This document shows positions 42,716 through 53,500 of a DNA stretch of 64,000 nt, piece by piece. Position 1 is the first letter of the stretch; every line of letters begins with the position of its first letter. Location: NCBI RefSeq assembly GCF_000686125.1, contig NZ_JMMA01000002.1:744001-808000 (forward strand), given 5' to 3'. The position numbers were made by a program, and so were the translations under genes. Below the pieces are notes generated by a model. It was not told where the DNA came from. It made no database searches and saw only the letters and a list, made by a program, of their open reading frames with translations. Origin of the DNA: Ruminococcus sp. NK3A76. Its GTDB lineage: Bacteria; Bacillota; Clostridia; Oscillospirales; Ruminococcaceae.

Positions 42716-44908
42716 ATGAAAGGTTTTTCCCGAAAGAGAAAAAACAGAATAAAAACGCTCGTACTCTGCGCCGCATTGGCTTTCACCTTTGCGGCCGACA
42801 GTGTGTCAAGGCCTTTTTCCTTACAGGCCTTCGGCTCGGATAAATCGACCCCGGCAGATGCCGAAGATGGGGACGATACAGAGCAGGTAGACGCAGCGGT
42901 ATCGTCCGATATCTTAAAGGACGTTTACGGCAGTATCGAGTTCTGGCGCTGGGAAAGGGTAGGCAAGAACAACTATCCCCGCGATGACAAGGAGCACCTT
43001 GCGATGTTCGTCTTCGGCCAGTATTACGATTATAACGGCATCTCAGTCGGTGATATCGGATCGCTGATCGCCAGTACGGTATGCCCGGGCGTTACACTGG
43101 TTTATAATGCTGTGACCGACAGCGAAAAGAGCGCTGTCATCTATGACAGCAAGATGTTCTCAGCCCTGGCACCGAGAGATATCTGGGTGGGCCCGTCAGC
43201 AAATGCCGTGCCGGGCGTTCCGAGCGGCAACCTGATGGAAAACAGCGGCGAATACGGCACATTCGTAGGCACAGGTAATAACCAGTGGGGCGACTCTATA
43301 AGAGAGCAGTATGCTCATTATATAAAGATGGACACCACCTACAGAGACCCCGGCCAGTATATGAAATACGGCGTTGATACCAGCGAGGATCTTTTCTTCA
43401 CCACATCTGATATGAACACCGTGTTTATCAAGTATGCAGGAGCAAGCGCACACGTTGACGGCGTTGACGGCAAGGACTCTCCGATGTATACGATAAGGCT
43501 AAAGAGCAGTAACAAGACGAATTATTACCTCAATGCTACAGATAAGAGCAATGAATCGCTGCCTTACATCACCACAAAAGAAAGTGAGGCCGGCAAGTGG
43601 ACCTTCCGTTCGAGCGAAGACCCTAACAGAGGCGTTCTCTACCGCCCTGTAATATTCGATAAGGGCAACGACGATGAGGGTCTTGCAACAAGAAACACCG
43701 GCTTCGTTTTCACACTTGATGACTCAGACGGCGGCTATTCTTCCGATAAGTGCAAGCTGTTCATCGGCACAAAGATGCGCTTCTCGGCTCTTAAGGGTAC
43801 TACTACTATAAGAAGCGGTCAGATACTTTCTGTATCGGCCAATGACTATGTCACATCATCAGGCGATATCGAGTCGCAAAACGGCATAATGCTCAAAAAC
43901 GGCGATAAGATAGTTATTGAAAAGGGCGGCATACTCAGTATCGAGGGCAACCTTATTAATAATGGTACTATAGAAAACAGAGGCGGCACTATCCTTATAA
44001 AGAACGGCGGAAACATCTTCCCCTTCCAGCAGGGTACATCGCCTGCGAGCAACGGCTGCGGCACTATCAAGTGCATAGGCGGCGACATAATAATCCAGGA
44101 GGGCGGCGCACTTTACGCAGGCCTTTCAGATGAAAACGGTGCTCTGTGTCCCTTCCAGCTCGATGAGAGCTCGGTGCTCATAAACCAGGGTCTGCTCGTT
44201 TACGGCACGCTTCGTCTCGGCAACGGCGCAAGAGTCGAGCTTTATGAGGACAGCAAGACCTACGGCTCGTTCGCAGCAAAGAGCGATGTCGGCGGTGCCG
44301 TCATCGAGATACCTCCTCAGCAAAAAAGCTGGACTGTAAAATATAAATTCAATAATAACGGAACTTATTCCGAGATGACTTTAAATGATTATATTTACCT
44401 TAATTACAAGACGCAGGATGACGAGCTCTACAGTGAATACAGGATACTGTTTGACGACAAAGATACACCCCTTGAAAAGAAGCAGGAATTTGCAGATAAA
44501 CTCCAGAGTGAATCAAAAGAGAAGATAGAAATCGTCTATGCGGTCACATACGGGTTGCCTGATAACGGCGTGACCACCGATTTTAATGAAATGATAAGAA
44601 GAGTCGAGTCATACGGCTTCTCATTCGTAAAGCAGAAGGATGACGGCACACTCTGCTTTGCACAGTATTCGTTCAAGGCGAAGTTCTATGACCTGCTGAG
44701 CAATAATAACGCTTCGTTCCTTATGGGCAACCTTTCCGCTGTCAAGTTCCTCACAGCAGCCAAGGGGCTTGCAGGTATGTACAAGTGGGAGGATTCGACC
44801 AAGGATCCTGTTGTGCTGAAGGTCGACAGCGCATATCTTAATGATGACAATATGATAACTGACAAGAGCAAGACGGGATATATAGAGGTAGGAAAGCTGA
44901 CGATATGA
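42716..44908 (+). CDS. Secreted protein with beta-helix-like region (T4SS operon)
   Basis: 730 aa with a signal peptide (about 12-38, TLVLCAALAFTFAADSV). No transmembrane segment after it. Residues about 380-520 contain short repeating Gly/Asn turns (GIMLKNGDKIVIEKGGILSI, then EGNLINNGTIENRGG and ILIKNGGNI) typical of a right-handed parallel beta helix. The remainder is not recognised. It overlaps the coupling-protein gene by 4 bp (ATGA), so it is tightly integrated in the operon. It may form part of the cell-surface machinery or adhesin. Function inferred only from position. Confidence 0.72.
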   Translation: MKGFSRKRKNRIKTLVLCAALAFTFAADSVSRPFSLQAFGSDKSTPADAEDGDDTEQVDAAVSSDILKDVYGSIEFWRWERVGKNNYPRDDKEHLAMFVFGQYYDYNGISVGDIGSLIASTVCPGVTLVYNAVTDSEKSAVIYDSKMFSALAPRDIWVGPSANAVPGVPSGNLMENSGEYGTFVGTGNNQWGDSIREQYAHYIKMDTTYRDPGQYMKYGVDTSEDLFFTTSDMNTVFIKYAGASAHVDGVDGKDSPMYTIRLKSSNKTNYYLNATDKSNESLPYITTKESEAGKWTFRSSEDPNRGVLYRPVIFDKGNDDEGLATRNTGFVFTLDDSDGGYSSDKCKLFIGTKMRFSALKGTTTIRSGQILSVSANDYVTSSGDIESQNGIMLKNGDKIVIEKGGILSIEGNLINNGTIENRGGTILIKNGGNIFPFQQGTSPASNGCGTIKCIGGDIIIQEGGALYAGLSDENGALCPFQLDESSVLINQGLLVYGTLRLGNGARVELYEDSKTYGSFAAKSDVGGAVIEIPPQQKSWTVKYKFNNNGTYSEMTLNDYIYLNYKTQDDELYSEYRILFDDKDTPLEKKQEFADKLQSESKEKIEIVYAVTYGLPDNGVTTDFNEMIRRVESYGFSFVKQKDDGTLCFAQYSFKAKFYDLLSNNNASFLMGNLSAVKFLTAAKGLAGMYKWEDSTKDPVVLKVDSAYLNDDNMITDKSKTGYIEVGKLTI

Positions 44909-46923
44909 AAAACATATTTGCGTTTTTGAAAAGTATTCCCAGAGGGAAGATAATCAGAAATATAATAATAGCCTTTCTGATACTTGTTGTCGGCGGCTTT
45001 GCCATGCGCACCCTTATGGACTATATAGTCACGATAGGCAGGGGCGGCTTTAAGGTGCATCTTATGTACTTTGTACAGCCGAAGACATGGCTCATAGGCT
45101 TCCTTGCGGTCGTGGCGATAGGCGTTGTGTGGCTCTTTTCGAGCAACAACCTCGACCTTATGCTCGGCACAGGCAAGGGGCTGCTCGGCAAGAAGGGCAA
45201 GGTCGATGTCGTAGAGGGCAGCCTGGAGAACAGCCGCTTTCTTACAGACAAGGAAAGGGATAAGTATTTCCCCGGCTACGATTATAAAGACCTTAAAGAC
45301 TGCAAGAAGGACGGTATACCGGTAAGGGCGGTGCTTGACAGCTCAGGCCATTTGCAGGTAAACTTCCTCTCGGGCGCACACAGCCTTATAATAGGTGCTA
45401 CCGGTTCCGGTAAGACGACCACCTTCATCAACCCGATGATACAGCTGCTCGGCGCTACCGCCTGCGGCAGCTCGATGATAATGACCGACCCTAAGGGCGA
45501 GCTTTTCTCGCTGCATTCGCAGTTCCTTGTAGAGCGTGGATATAACGTTCTGCTGCTTGACCTGCGTGACACATACTCCTCCAGCCGCTGGAACCCCCTC
45601 GGCGATATATGGGATATGTATCAGCAGTATGTCGAGCTTGGCAAGGGCATAATCGCCCACAAGGACAATATGCTCTCGTACCCCGAGCTTACACAGCCCG
45701 ACGGCCCTGCAAAGGAAGGCGATATCTGGTTTGAGTGGAACGGCAGAGCTTACGCCGACCCCTCGCACTGCCAGGACGATGTGTCGGTCGGCAGGCAGCA
45801 GATATACGATGAGATGTATGAGGACCTCAACGACCTTGTATCGGTTATCTGCCCTGTAGAGAACGAAAAGGACCCCGTCTGGGAAAAGGGCGCACGTTCT
45901 ATCATAATGTCTACCTGCCTGGCAATGCTCGAAGACTCGGAAGACCCGAGACTTGGCATGACAAAGGATAAGTTCAACTTCTTCAATATAAACAAGGCAC
46001 TTACAAACAGCGAGAACGAGTTTGCAGCGCTTAAGGATTACTTCAACGGCCGCAGCAAGCTCTCGCAGGCATATACACTGTCCCGTCAGGTGCTCTCGGC
46101 AGCTGATACGACGCTTTCTTCGTATATGTCCATCACATTCGATAAGCTCAATATGTTCAACGACCGTGGTCTGTGCGGCCTGACAAGTGCGACAGATGTC
46201 GATGCGGCAGGCTTTGCTGAAAGACCTACGGCACTGTTTATGAAGATACCTGATGAAAAGGATACACGTCACGGTCTGGCGGCGGTTTTCATTCTCTGTA
46301 TGTATAAGGCGCTCATTAAGGTCGCATCTGCAAGAGAAGACCTCTCGCTCCCGAGAAATGTATACTTTATCCTCGATGAGTTCGGTAATATGCCGAAGAT
46401 AGAGAAGTTTGACAAGATGATAACCGTTGGCCGTTCGAGAAAGATATGGTTCAATATGGTCGTTCAGTCATACTCGCAGCTGTCAAACGTGTACGGCAAC
46501 GAGGTCGCTGATATCGTCAAGTCAAACTGCGGTATGAAAATGTTCATCGGTTCAAACGATATAGGCACCTGTGAGGAGTTTTCAAAGCTCTGCGGCAATA
46601 TGACCGTAAGGACTTCCTCCACATCATCTTCTATCGGCGGCAGAGAGGGCGATATAAACCTTTCGAGCCAGACGCAGGTAAGGCCTCTTATCTACCCCAG
46701 TGAGCTCCAGATGCTCAACAACAAGGAATCAACGGGCAATGCGATAATCGTTACCTTCGGTAACTACCCGCTGAAAACAAAATACACCCCGAGCTATAAG
46801 TGCCCCTTCTATAAAATGGGTACTATGGATATGGGTGAGTTAAGATCGCATATGTTCAAGGCCGATGAGGTTTACTACGACCTTGAAGAAAGAAATGACA
46901 TCGTGCTCGGCAAGGCTGAGTAG
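44905..46923 (+). CDS. VirD4/TraG-type coupling ATPase
   Basis: 672 aa. Two N-terminal membrane helices (about 16-38 and 56-78). The nucleotide-binding domain starts with Walker A GATGSGKTT (near 163) and has MTDPKGELF and a Walker B YFILDEFGNMP (near 488). FNMVVQSYSQL and CGMKMFIGSNDIGTCEEFSKLCG are characteristic of the TraG/VirD4 family. It recruits and feeds substrates, DNA-protein or protein, into the secretion channel. No relaxase is encoded in this operon, which suggests protein substrates. Confidence 0.95.
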   Translation: MKNIFAFLKSIPRGKIIRNIIIAFLILVVGGFAMRTLMDYIVTIGRGGFKVHLMYFVQPKTWLIGFLAVVAIGVVWLFSSNNLDLMLGTGKGLLGKKGKVDVVEGSLENSRFLTDKERDKYFPGYDYKDLKDCKKDGIPVRAVLDSSGHLQVNFLSGAHSLIIGATGSGKTTTFINPMIQLLGATACGSSMIMTDPKGELFSLHSQFLVERGYNVLLLDLRDTYSSSRWNPLGDIWDMYQQYVELGKGIIAHKDNMLSYPELTQPDGPAKEGDIWFEWNGRAYADPSHCQDDVSVGRQQIYDEMYEDLNDLVSVICPVENEKDPVWEKGARSIIMSTCLAMLEDSEDPRLGMTKDKFNFFNINKALTNSENEFAALKDYFNGRSKLSQAYTLSRQVLSAADTTLSSYMSITFDKLNMFNDRGLCGLTSATDVDAAGFAERPTALFMKIPDEKDTRHGLAAVFILCMYKALIKVASAREDLSLPRNVYFILDEFGNMPKIEKFDKMITVGRSRKIWFNMVVQSYSQLSNVYGNEVADIVKSNCGMKMFIGSNDIGTCEEFSKLCGNMTVRTSSTSSSIGGREGDINLSSQTQVRPLIYPSELQMLNNKESTGNAIIVTFGNYPLKTKYTPSYKCPFYKMGTMDMGELRSHMFKADEVYYDLEERNDIVLGKAE

Positions 46924-46948
46924 TGATCTTTAGAAAGGAATTCGGGCA

Positions 46949-47911
46949 ATGATCGTATCTAAGCTGTTATCGCTGTCTATGGCTCTTATAATGTCAGCTT
47001 CGGCCACGACCTCATCGGGGTTCGATATGGATTATGAGGGCGAGATAAATATTTACACCGGCGAGCCTATTGTCGATGAAGAAGATACCGAACAGCAGAC
47101 GGTCGCTATTGCAGACGGTGTCACATACGACTATGAGCAGAATGAATACACCTACACGCTGCCTAATAACAACACTATCAGCGTAAGATCAAATGTGCCC
47201 GATAAGATGATAACCACAAAGAGCGTGAGCCTTTATTACGACAGTGATATCTTGGCAAAGCTCTACCTCGACGGTGAGGAGCTCGACACGACGGATATGG
47301 ATCTTACCGAGATAGAGGACGTCGGGAGCTATGCGCTCGTGATATCCGACGCTGATTCGGAATATCAGCTGCTCTCATTCACTATCGTTCCTGAAAAGAC
47401 GGGAATGATATCCAACTATCAGATGCCCGACGGCTTTGAGATCGTCGAGGTTGCGATAGACGATGAGGTGCAGAACATCAGCGACAAAAAGATAGCCAAA
47501 ATGAAAAACGACGGCGATTATCTTGTTTCATACAAATGCAAGGCATCAAAGGTGGAATATGTGCTCAAAGTCACGATAGACCACACGCCACCGGCTTTGG
47601 AGATAGACGGTGTGGACGACGACGGCAGGGCACACGGCCCGGTAACAGTGTCGGGTATCGAAAAGAACGACAGCGTTACTGTTACAAAGGACGGAGAGAA
47701 ATTCAAGCTCGACAAAGAGGGCTACATCAAGATGCCCGGTAAGTACGAGATATCCGTGACAGACGATGCAGGCAACAACGTCACAAGAGAGTTTGAGATA
47801 AAGTTTTATCTCGACAGACAGGGACTGCTGTTCGGCCTGCTGGCACTTGCGGTCATCATAAGTATTGTGGTGTATATGGTCAGGGCAAGGAAGAAGCTAA
47901 GAGTGAGATAG
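46949..47911 (+). CDS. Membrane-anchored Ig-like protein (T4SS operon)
   Basis: 320 aa. Signal peptide 1-22 (LLSLSMALIMSASATT), extracellular beta-rich part with an Ig-like unit near the end (TIDHTPPALEIDGV; PGKYEISVTDDAGNNVTREF) and a C-terminal membrane helix (GLLFGLLALAVIISIVVYMV) with a basic cytoplasmic tail. The topology would place it on the outer face of the membrane near the channel. No family recognised beyond the Ig-like fold. Confidence 0.75.
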   Translation: MIVSKLLSLSMALIMSASATTSSGFDMDYEGEINIYTGEPIVDEEDTEQQTVAIADGVTYDYEQNEYTYTLPNNNTISVRSNVPDKMITTKSVSLYYDSDILAKLYLDGEELDTTDMDLTEIEDVGSYALVISDADSEYQLLSFTIVPEKTGMISNYQMPDGFEIVEVAIDDEVQNISDKKIAKMKNDGDYLVSYKCKASKVEYVLKVTIDHTPPALEIDGVDDDGRAHGPVTVSGIEKNDSVTVTKDGEKFKLDKEGYIKMPGKYEISVTDDAGNNVTREFEIKFYLDRQGLLFGLLALAVIISIVVYMVRARKKLRVR

Positions 47912-47927
47912 TAAAGTGAGATAACTT

Positions 47928-50489
47928 ATGGGAAACATCGTAGACGGACTTATTGAAAAAATTGAAAATATGATAGGTTATCTGTTCTACCTGCTTGAAT
48001 CGGCTCTTTGCCTTGTTATCCAGTGGATGCAGAAGCTGTTCAACGTGTTTACGGGTATCGAAGATGTCAAGTATAACGGCGAAGACGAGCTTCTGATAAA
48101 CGTATTCTTCAACAACAGCGTCATCAAGAGCATTTACTGGGGCATGGCGGCAATTGGCATGGTGCTCATCTTTACATTTGCCATTATGGCAGTCGTGAAG
48201 AAAGGTTTTGACCTTGACGACAAGATGAAGCAGTCATACGGGCAGATACTCAGGAGTATCCTCCGTGGTATGCTCGTTATCGTCAGCATGAATGTTGTCA
48301 TAACCGTAAGCATTGAGTTTACCAACTATCTTATGGACGCTGTGAACGAGGTGTTCGACAACGGCCCTTCGCTGGTCGGCGATGACCCGAGGATAGTCTA
48401 CACCGAGGAACAGTATGCGGCGATGGGAAGAATTTTCAACACCGTCGGCAACTATTCACTGAACCCCTCCTATAAGAACAGATACAATATCAATACCTGC
48501 TACAACGAGATAAGGGGCGACCTGAGATATCTCGCTGACACAGGCGTGTTCAATTACTATTACGACGAAAAGGACGCAAACAACAATCCCCGCAACACCT
48601 GGCAGTCGGTGCTGCAGGAGATATATAACGCAGGCGATGTCAACCGTGAGCTCGCAGCTGACGTTTACGACGAAAAGGTAGCCAAGAGCCTTGACCACTG
48701 CATGACTGTCCTTACAACAGACCCCAACTTTGAAGCGCTTGACCATAAGGACAAGACAAAGTATTATGTCAATAAAGACGTTCCGCTTGACAGGGTGCTC
48801 TTCCTCATAGGTACTATGGGTATGGCAGACACCGCTGCCGCAAGGAACGACAAATACAACGAGAATCCCGATATGTTCGACGCAGCCCGTGGGCCTTTCT
48901 ATTCGGGCGAGAGCGACATATATGACTACGACCAGGTAAATGAAGTGTTCAACCCCTGGGTCGGCAAGACAAACTACCTTGTAGTGTACTTTGCAGGTAT
49001 GCTCATCATTTCAAACCTTGCCGTCATCTCGGTAAACTGTATAGTCAGGATATTCAACCTCCTGTTCCTCTATCTGATAGCTCCGCCTATAGTTGCGGCT
49101 TCTCCGCTTGACGACGGCGGCAAGTTCAGACAGTGGACGATAGCATTCGTTATACAGCTTTTCTCAGTGTTCGCTACGGTAATATCCATGAGGGTGTTCC
49201 TTGTGTATATCCCGATAGTAATAAACCCGAACCTTAAGCTCTCCAGCAACATACTTGTTGACTCTGTAGGCAAGCTCGTTATGATATGGGCAGGTACAAA
49301 GGCAGTTGAAAAGGCTAACGGCCTTCTCACAGGTATCCTTGCAGACATGGCAGGTCACCAGTCACTCATGGCAGGCGATATGTCCAACGCAGTCAAGGGC
49401 AGCACAGTCGGCAAGATGGCAGCAGCTGCAAGAAGCAAGTTCGAGAGCGCTGCAACAGCTCCCGTTCGTGGTGCTGCAAACCTCGCAGTAGGCGCTGCAA
49501 CAGGTGCTTTAAAGACGGCAGGACGTGTGGTGGCACTTCCTTTCAAGCCTCTTACCGGTGCTGTGACTAACGCAGGCAAGCGTATAGACAGTGCTCTCAG
49601 TCAGAAGGAAAAAGACTGGAGCAATTCTATTATCAGATCGCCCGAGCAGAAGGCTGAGGATGATAAGCAGCTCAAGGCATATAATGACGCTCACCCCGAT
49701 CCTGCACCTTCCAAGGAGCCGCTTGGAAATCCGCTTGACAATATGAACCATGGCAATGACCATAACGGTAACGACGGTCACCTGCCCGATATGAACAACG
49801 CCCTTGGCAATAACGGCAATGATATGCCCGATATGCCTGATAACGGCGGCGCAGGCGGCGATCAGGAGCTTCCTGAAAACAACAATAATATGGGCAACAA
49901 CGGAAACGACAACAACAACAATAATAACCAGCCTCCTGCCGGCGGTGGCGGCGGTGGCGGCGAAGATATGCCCGGCGGCGACCAGCAGCTCCCCGATAAC
50001 AACAATAACATGGGCAATAATAACAACGCTGATGTTGGCGGCGAGGGCGGCAACAACAATAACAACAATGTTCCTCCTCAGATGCCGGGCGGACCTCAGG
50101 GCGGACCTCAGGGTCAGCCTCCTCAGCAGGGACAGCATCCGCAGGGCGGACCTCAGGGTCAGCCTCCTCAGCAGGGTCAGCCTCCTCAGCAGGGACAGCC
50201 CCCGCAGATGCCGGGCGGCAATAACAACCGGAACAATCAGAGAAGGCAGCCGCCTCCTCCGAGAAACGGCTATAACAGGCAGGTGCAGAACCTGTTCGGT
50301 GTTGACGCTCAGGGCAATGTCAGAAACAACCGGAACAACGCAAACGCTCAGGGCGGCAATAACAACGATCTGTTTCGACGCAGGCCTATGAATAATCAGC
50401 TGAACCCCAGGGCACAGCAGTTGTTCGGAAACAACGATAACAACGGTAATAATCCTCCTCCGCCCAATAATAACTATCTGGGCCACTAA
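47928..50489 (+). CDS. VirB6/TrbL-like channel protein with Asn/Gln/Pro-rich tail
   Basis: 853 aa. Residues 1-530 have about seven membrane helices in VirB6/TrbL order, with a long extracellular loop (about 145-345) between the third and fourth. FNLLFLYLIAPPIVAASPLDDGGKFRQW is the typical core of Gram-positive homologues. An Ala-rich helical section (KMAAAARSKFESAATAPVRG) and a low-complexity tail of Asn, Gly, Gln, Pro and Asp (about 580-853, with repeats such as GGPQGQPPQQGQ) follow. The tail is probably disordered and may contact other parts. It is followed by virB4 with a 42-bp gap. Confidence 0.85.
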   Translation: MGNIVDGLIEKIENMIGYLFYLLESALCLVIQWMQKLFNVFTGIEDVKYNGEDELLINVFFNNSVIKSIYWGMAAIGMVLIFTFAIMAVVKKGFDLDDKMKQSYGQILRSILRGMLVIVSMNVVITVSIEFTNYLMDAVNEVFDNGPSLVGDDPRIVYTEEQYAAMGRIFNTVGNYSLNPSYKNRYNINTCYNEIRGDLRYLADTGVFNYYYDEKDANNNPRNTWQSVLQEIYNAGDVNRELAADVYDEKVAKSLDHCMTVLTTDPNFEALDHKDKTKYYVNKDVPLDRVLFLIGTMGMADTAAARNDKYNENPDMFDAARGPFYSGESDIYDYDQVNEVFNPWVGKTNYLVVYFAGMLIISNLAVISVNCIVRIFNLLFLYLIAPPIVAASPLDDGGKFRQWTIAFVIQLFSVFATVISMRVFLVYIPIVINPNLKLSSNILVDSVGKLVMIWAGTKAVEKANGLLTGILADMAGHQSLMAGDMSNAVKGSTVGKMAAAARSKFESAATAPVRGAANLAVGAATGALKTAGRVVALPFKPLTGAVTNAGKRIDSALSQKEKDWSNSIIRSPEQKAEDDKQLKAYNDAHPDPAPSKEPLGNPLDNMNHGNDHNGNDGHLPDMNNALGNNGNDMPDMPDNGGAGGDQELPENNNNMGNNGNDNNNNNNQPPAGGGGGGGEDMPGGDQQLPDNNNNMGNNNNADVGGEGGNNNNNNVPPQMPGGPQGGPQGQPPQQGQHPQGGPQGQPPQQGQPPQQGQPPQMPGGNNNRNNQRRQPPPPRNGYNRQVQNLFGVDAQGNVRNNRNNANAQGGNNNDLFRRRPMNNQLNPRAQQLFGNNDNNGNNPPPPNNNYLGH

Positions 50490-50531
50490 AGATAAAGACC
50501 CTTTTAAGACTCAGCAGAAAGGAAAACAAGC

Positions 50532-53500
50532 ATGAGACTGATACCCGGAAAAACCAAAGTAAAAATTGAATTATTCCGTGGCGTGACTTTGGGTGATGTC
50601 ATTGTCGGCATCATCACCATAGTCCTTGCCGGGCTTGTTCTCCTTTCTACTGTCCCGGGTCGCTTCTACATAGCCATAGGCATAGTTGCCGTGGGCGGTA
50701 TGCTTATTTTCAGGCTCGACGCACAGGCAAACTATATCTCTGTGCTGCATTTCCTTAAGTATCTTGCGCTTCCAAGGCGATTCCGCCGTATGTTCTCCGA
50801 CAAGCACCTGCTTTCAAGGTCGAGAGAGGAAAAGCGTGGCGACAACTGGAACGAGTTCTTCTCTGACAAGTTCGAGGCAGATGACGAAAAGTCTCTGCGT
50901 GAGAGCATCGAGCAGGCAATAAACCAGAAAAAGCAGAAGAAGGCCGAGGATGAGCTGCTTGCAAGCGAAGATGTATCAGATGATGAGAAAAACGCTGTAT
51001 GGCAGGCAAGACGTGAGAAGGAGAAGGAAAAGCTAAAGAAAAAACAGGAAAGCAAGGATTCCTACAAGAACGAACACGACATCGAGGAGATAATACCCTT
51101 TACAGGTATCTCCGACGGTCTTATCGAGTATAACGGAAAATACTACGGGTCTGTCATCGAGATCGACCCTGTAGAGTTCCGCTTTTTCAGCCAGTACAGA
51201 AGACGTGCGTCTATCGAGAACTATCTCGGTAAGATCATGCGCTCGCTGAGAATGGAATACTCGGCAAATATAATCAAGATAGACAGGCCGATAAAGTATG
51301 ACAGCTACCTTGACAGAGAGTACGACAAGCTCGATGCGCTCAAGGACTCGTATGAAAAGGGCTTCCTCACCGAAGCGGAGCTCCAGAGCAGAGTTGAGAT
51401 ACAGTATGAGCGTATCAACGAGATGCGCAATATCTGCTATGAGAACAAGGTCATACAGCCGTTTTACTATCTTGCACTGTTTAATATTGATAAAAGACAG
51501 CTGCTCATTGATACTGATGCGGCTTTGACTGCGTTAACACAGGGTGAGCTCACCGTCCGCCGTATCAAGGAGGACAAGGAGCTGGCTATATTCCTCAAAT
51601 ACACCAACACACTTGACTTTGAGGAGAACGAGATAGACGAGCTCGCACCCTCTGAGTATATCAAGTGGGCTATGCCCGAGAGCGTGTCCTTCACAACAAG
51701 AAAGGCTGATATCAACGAGATATATACCCACCATATGAGAGTTGTCGGCTATCCGTCAGATGTCGGCGACGCATGGCTCGCAGGAGTTATGAGCGTTCCG
51801 GCTACCAAGGTGGTAGTCAAGATAACCCCTATGGAGAGGATAAAGTCGATAAAGGCTATCGACCGCTCGCTTCAGGAGCTGCGTGGCCAGCTGATGTCAA
51901 CAGGCGTTGACTCGAAGATACTTGAACTCCAGGCGCATATCGAAACGCTCAGCAGCCTGCTCGTGACACTCCAGCAGGAGAATGAGACGCTGCTCACAGT
52001 GAATATCTACATCACGATGTACGATTCACTTAAGACCTCTGAGTGGGGCAACCCCGAGAGAGTAAAGCGTTCTTCGCTGCCTGTCATAGCTGATATGAAA
52101 AAGACAGTAAGGCGTGTATGGCAGGAGACAGGCATGAGGCTCAACGGGCTCGATTTTGCGCAGCTTGAAGGCTTCATAGCTTCTCAGGTGTCAGGCTACG
52201 ACCCGTTCATAAAGGACGGCAGAGGTATGCCTGCCAACACAGTCGCAGCTATATACCCCTGGATATATGCAAGAGTATCCGACGTAGGCGGTATCAGACT
52301 CGGCACACAGGACGGCGTGCCTGTTATAATCGACTTCTTCAGGCGTGACTCTGAGAGAGTAAACTCCAACATGGTAATAATCGGTAAGTCCGGTTCAGGT
52401 AAATCCTACGGCACAAAGAGCCTGCTTACCAATATGGCATCTGAGGACGCCAAGATATTCATTCTCGACCCCGAGAACGAGTACACCGAGCTTGCACATA
52501 CTCTGCACGGCAAGATAATCAACGTCGGCAACGCCAAGTACGGCAGACTCAACCCCTTCCAGATCATCACAACGCTCGATGACGACGACAACGACGATAT
52601 GCAGGGCACGGGCTATTCGGCACACTTGCAGTTCCTTGAGGAGTTCTTCAAGCAGATACTCCCCGATGTTGACAAGGAAGCTCTCGAATACCTCAACTCG
52701 CTCGTTGAGAGAATGTATACAAACTTCGGCATAACAATGGAGACAGACCTCTCCAGATTAAAGCCGACAGATTACCCGATATTCGATGACCTCTACGACA
52801 TAGTTTTAGAGGACTTCCAGAGAACGAACAACGAATACCTCAGAACGATGCTCCAGACGCTTATGAACTACGTTTCCAAGTTCGCAACAGGCGGCAGAAA
52901 CGCCAACATCTGGAACGGCCCGTCTTCTGTAACAACAGAGGAGAACTTCTCGGTATTCAACTTCCAGTCGCTTCTTGCAAACCGCAATACTACCATTGCA
53001 AATGCACAGATGCTCCTCGTTCTGAAATATATCGACAACGAGATAATCAAGAACCGTGACTACAACCGCAAGTACGGCCTCAACCGCAAGATAGTTGTAG
53101 TAATAGATGAGGCGCACGTCTTCATCGACACCAAGTTCCCGATAGCACTTGACTTTATGTTCCAGCTGGCTAAGCGTATCCGTAAGTACAACGGTATGCA
53201 GATAGTCATCACCCAGAACATCAAGGACTTTGTAGGCTCAGAGGAGATAGCAAGAAAATCAACAGCTATCATCAATGCCTGCCAGTACAGCTTTATCTTC
53301 GGCCTTGCGCCGAACGACATGGACGACCTCTGCAAGCTCTACGAAAAGGCCGGCGGCATAAACGAGGTCGAGCAGGATCAGATCATCACGGCACCACGAG
53401 GCAACGCCTTCACGGTAATGAGCCCGACGAGCCGTTCCTCATTCAAGATAGAGGTGCCGCAGTCGATGGTCGATATGTTCGAGCAGCCTGATTATCAGAG

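Noticed and set aside
45343-46272. 309-codon minus-strand frame opposite virD4
   Set aside because: Mirror of a strongly coding frame; composition (Cys, His, Arg, Leu) is that of an antisense shadow.
49509-50486. 325-codon open frame on the minus strand inside the VirB6-like gene
   Set aside because: It is opposite a low-complexity Asn/Gln/Pro tail, is rich in Val/Ile/Arg as expected from reading such DNA backwards, and has no ribosome site.
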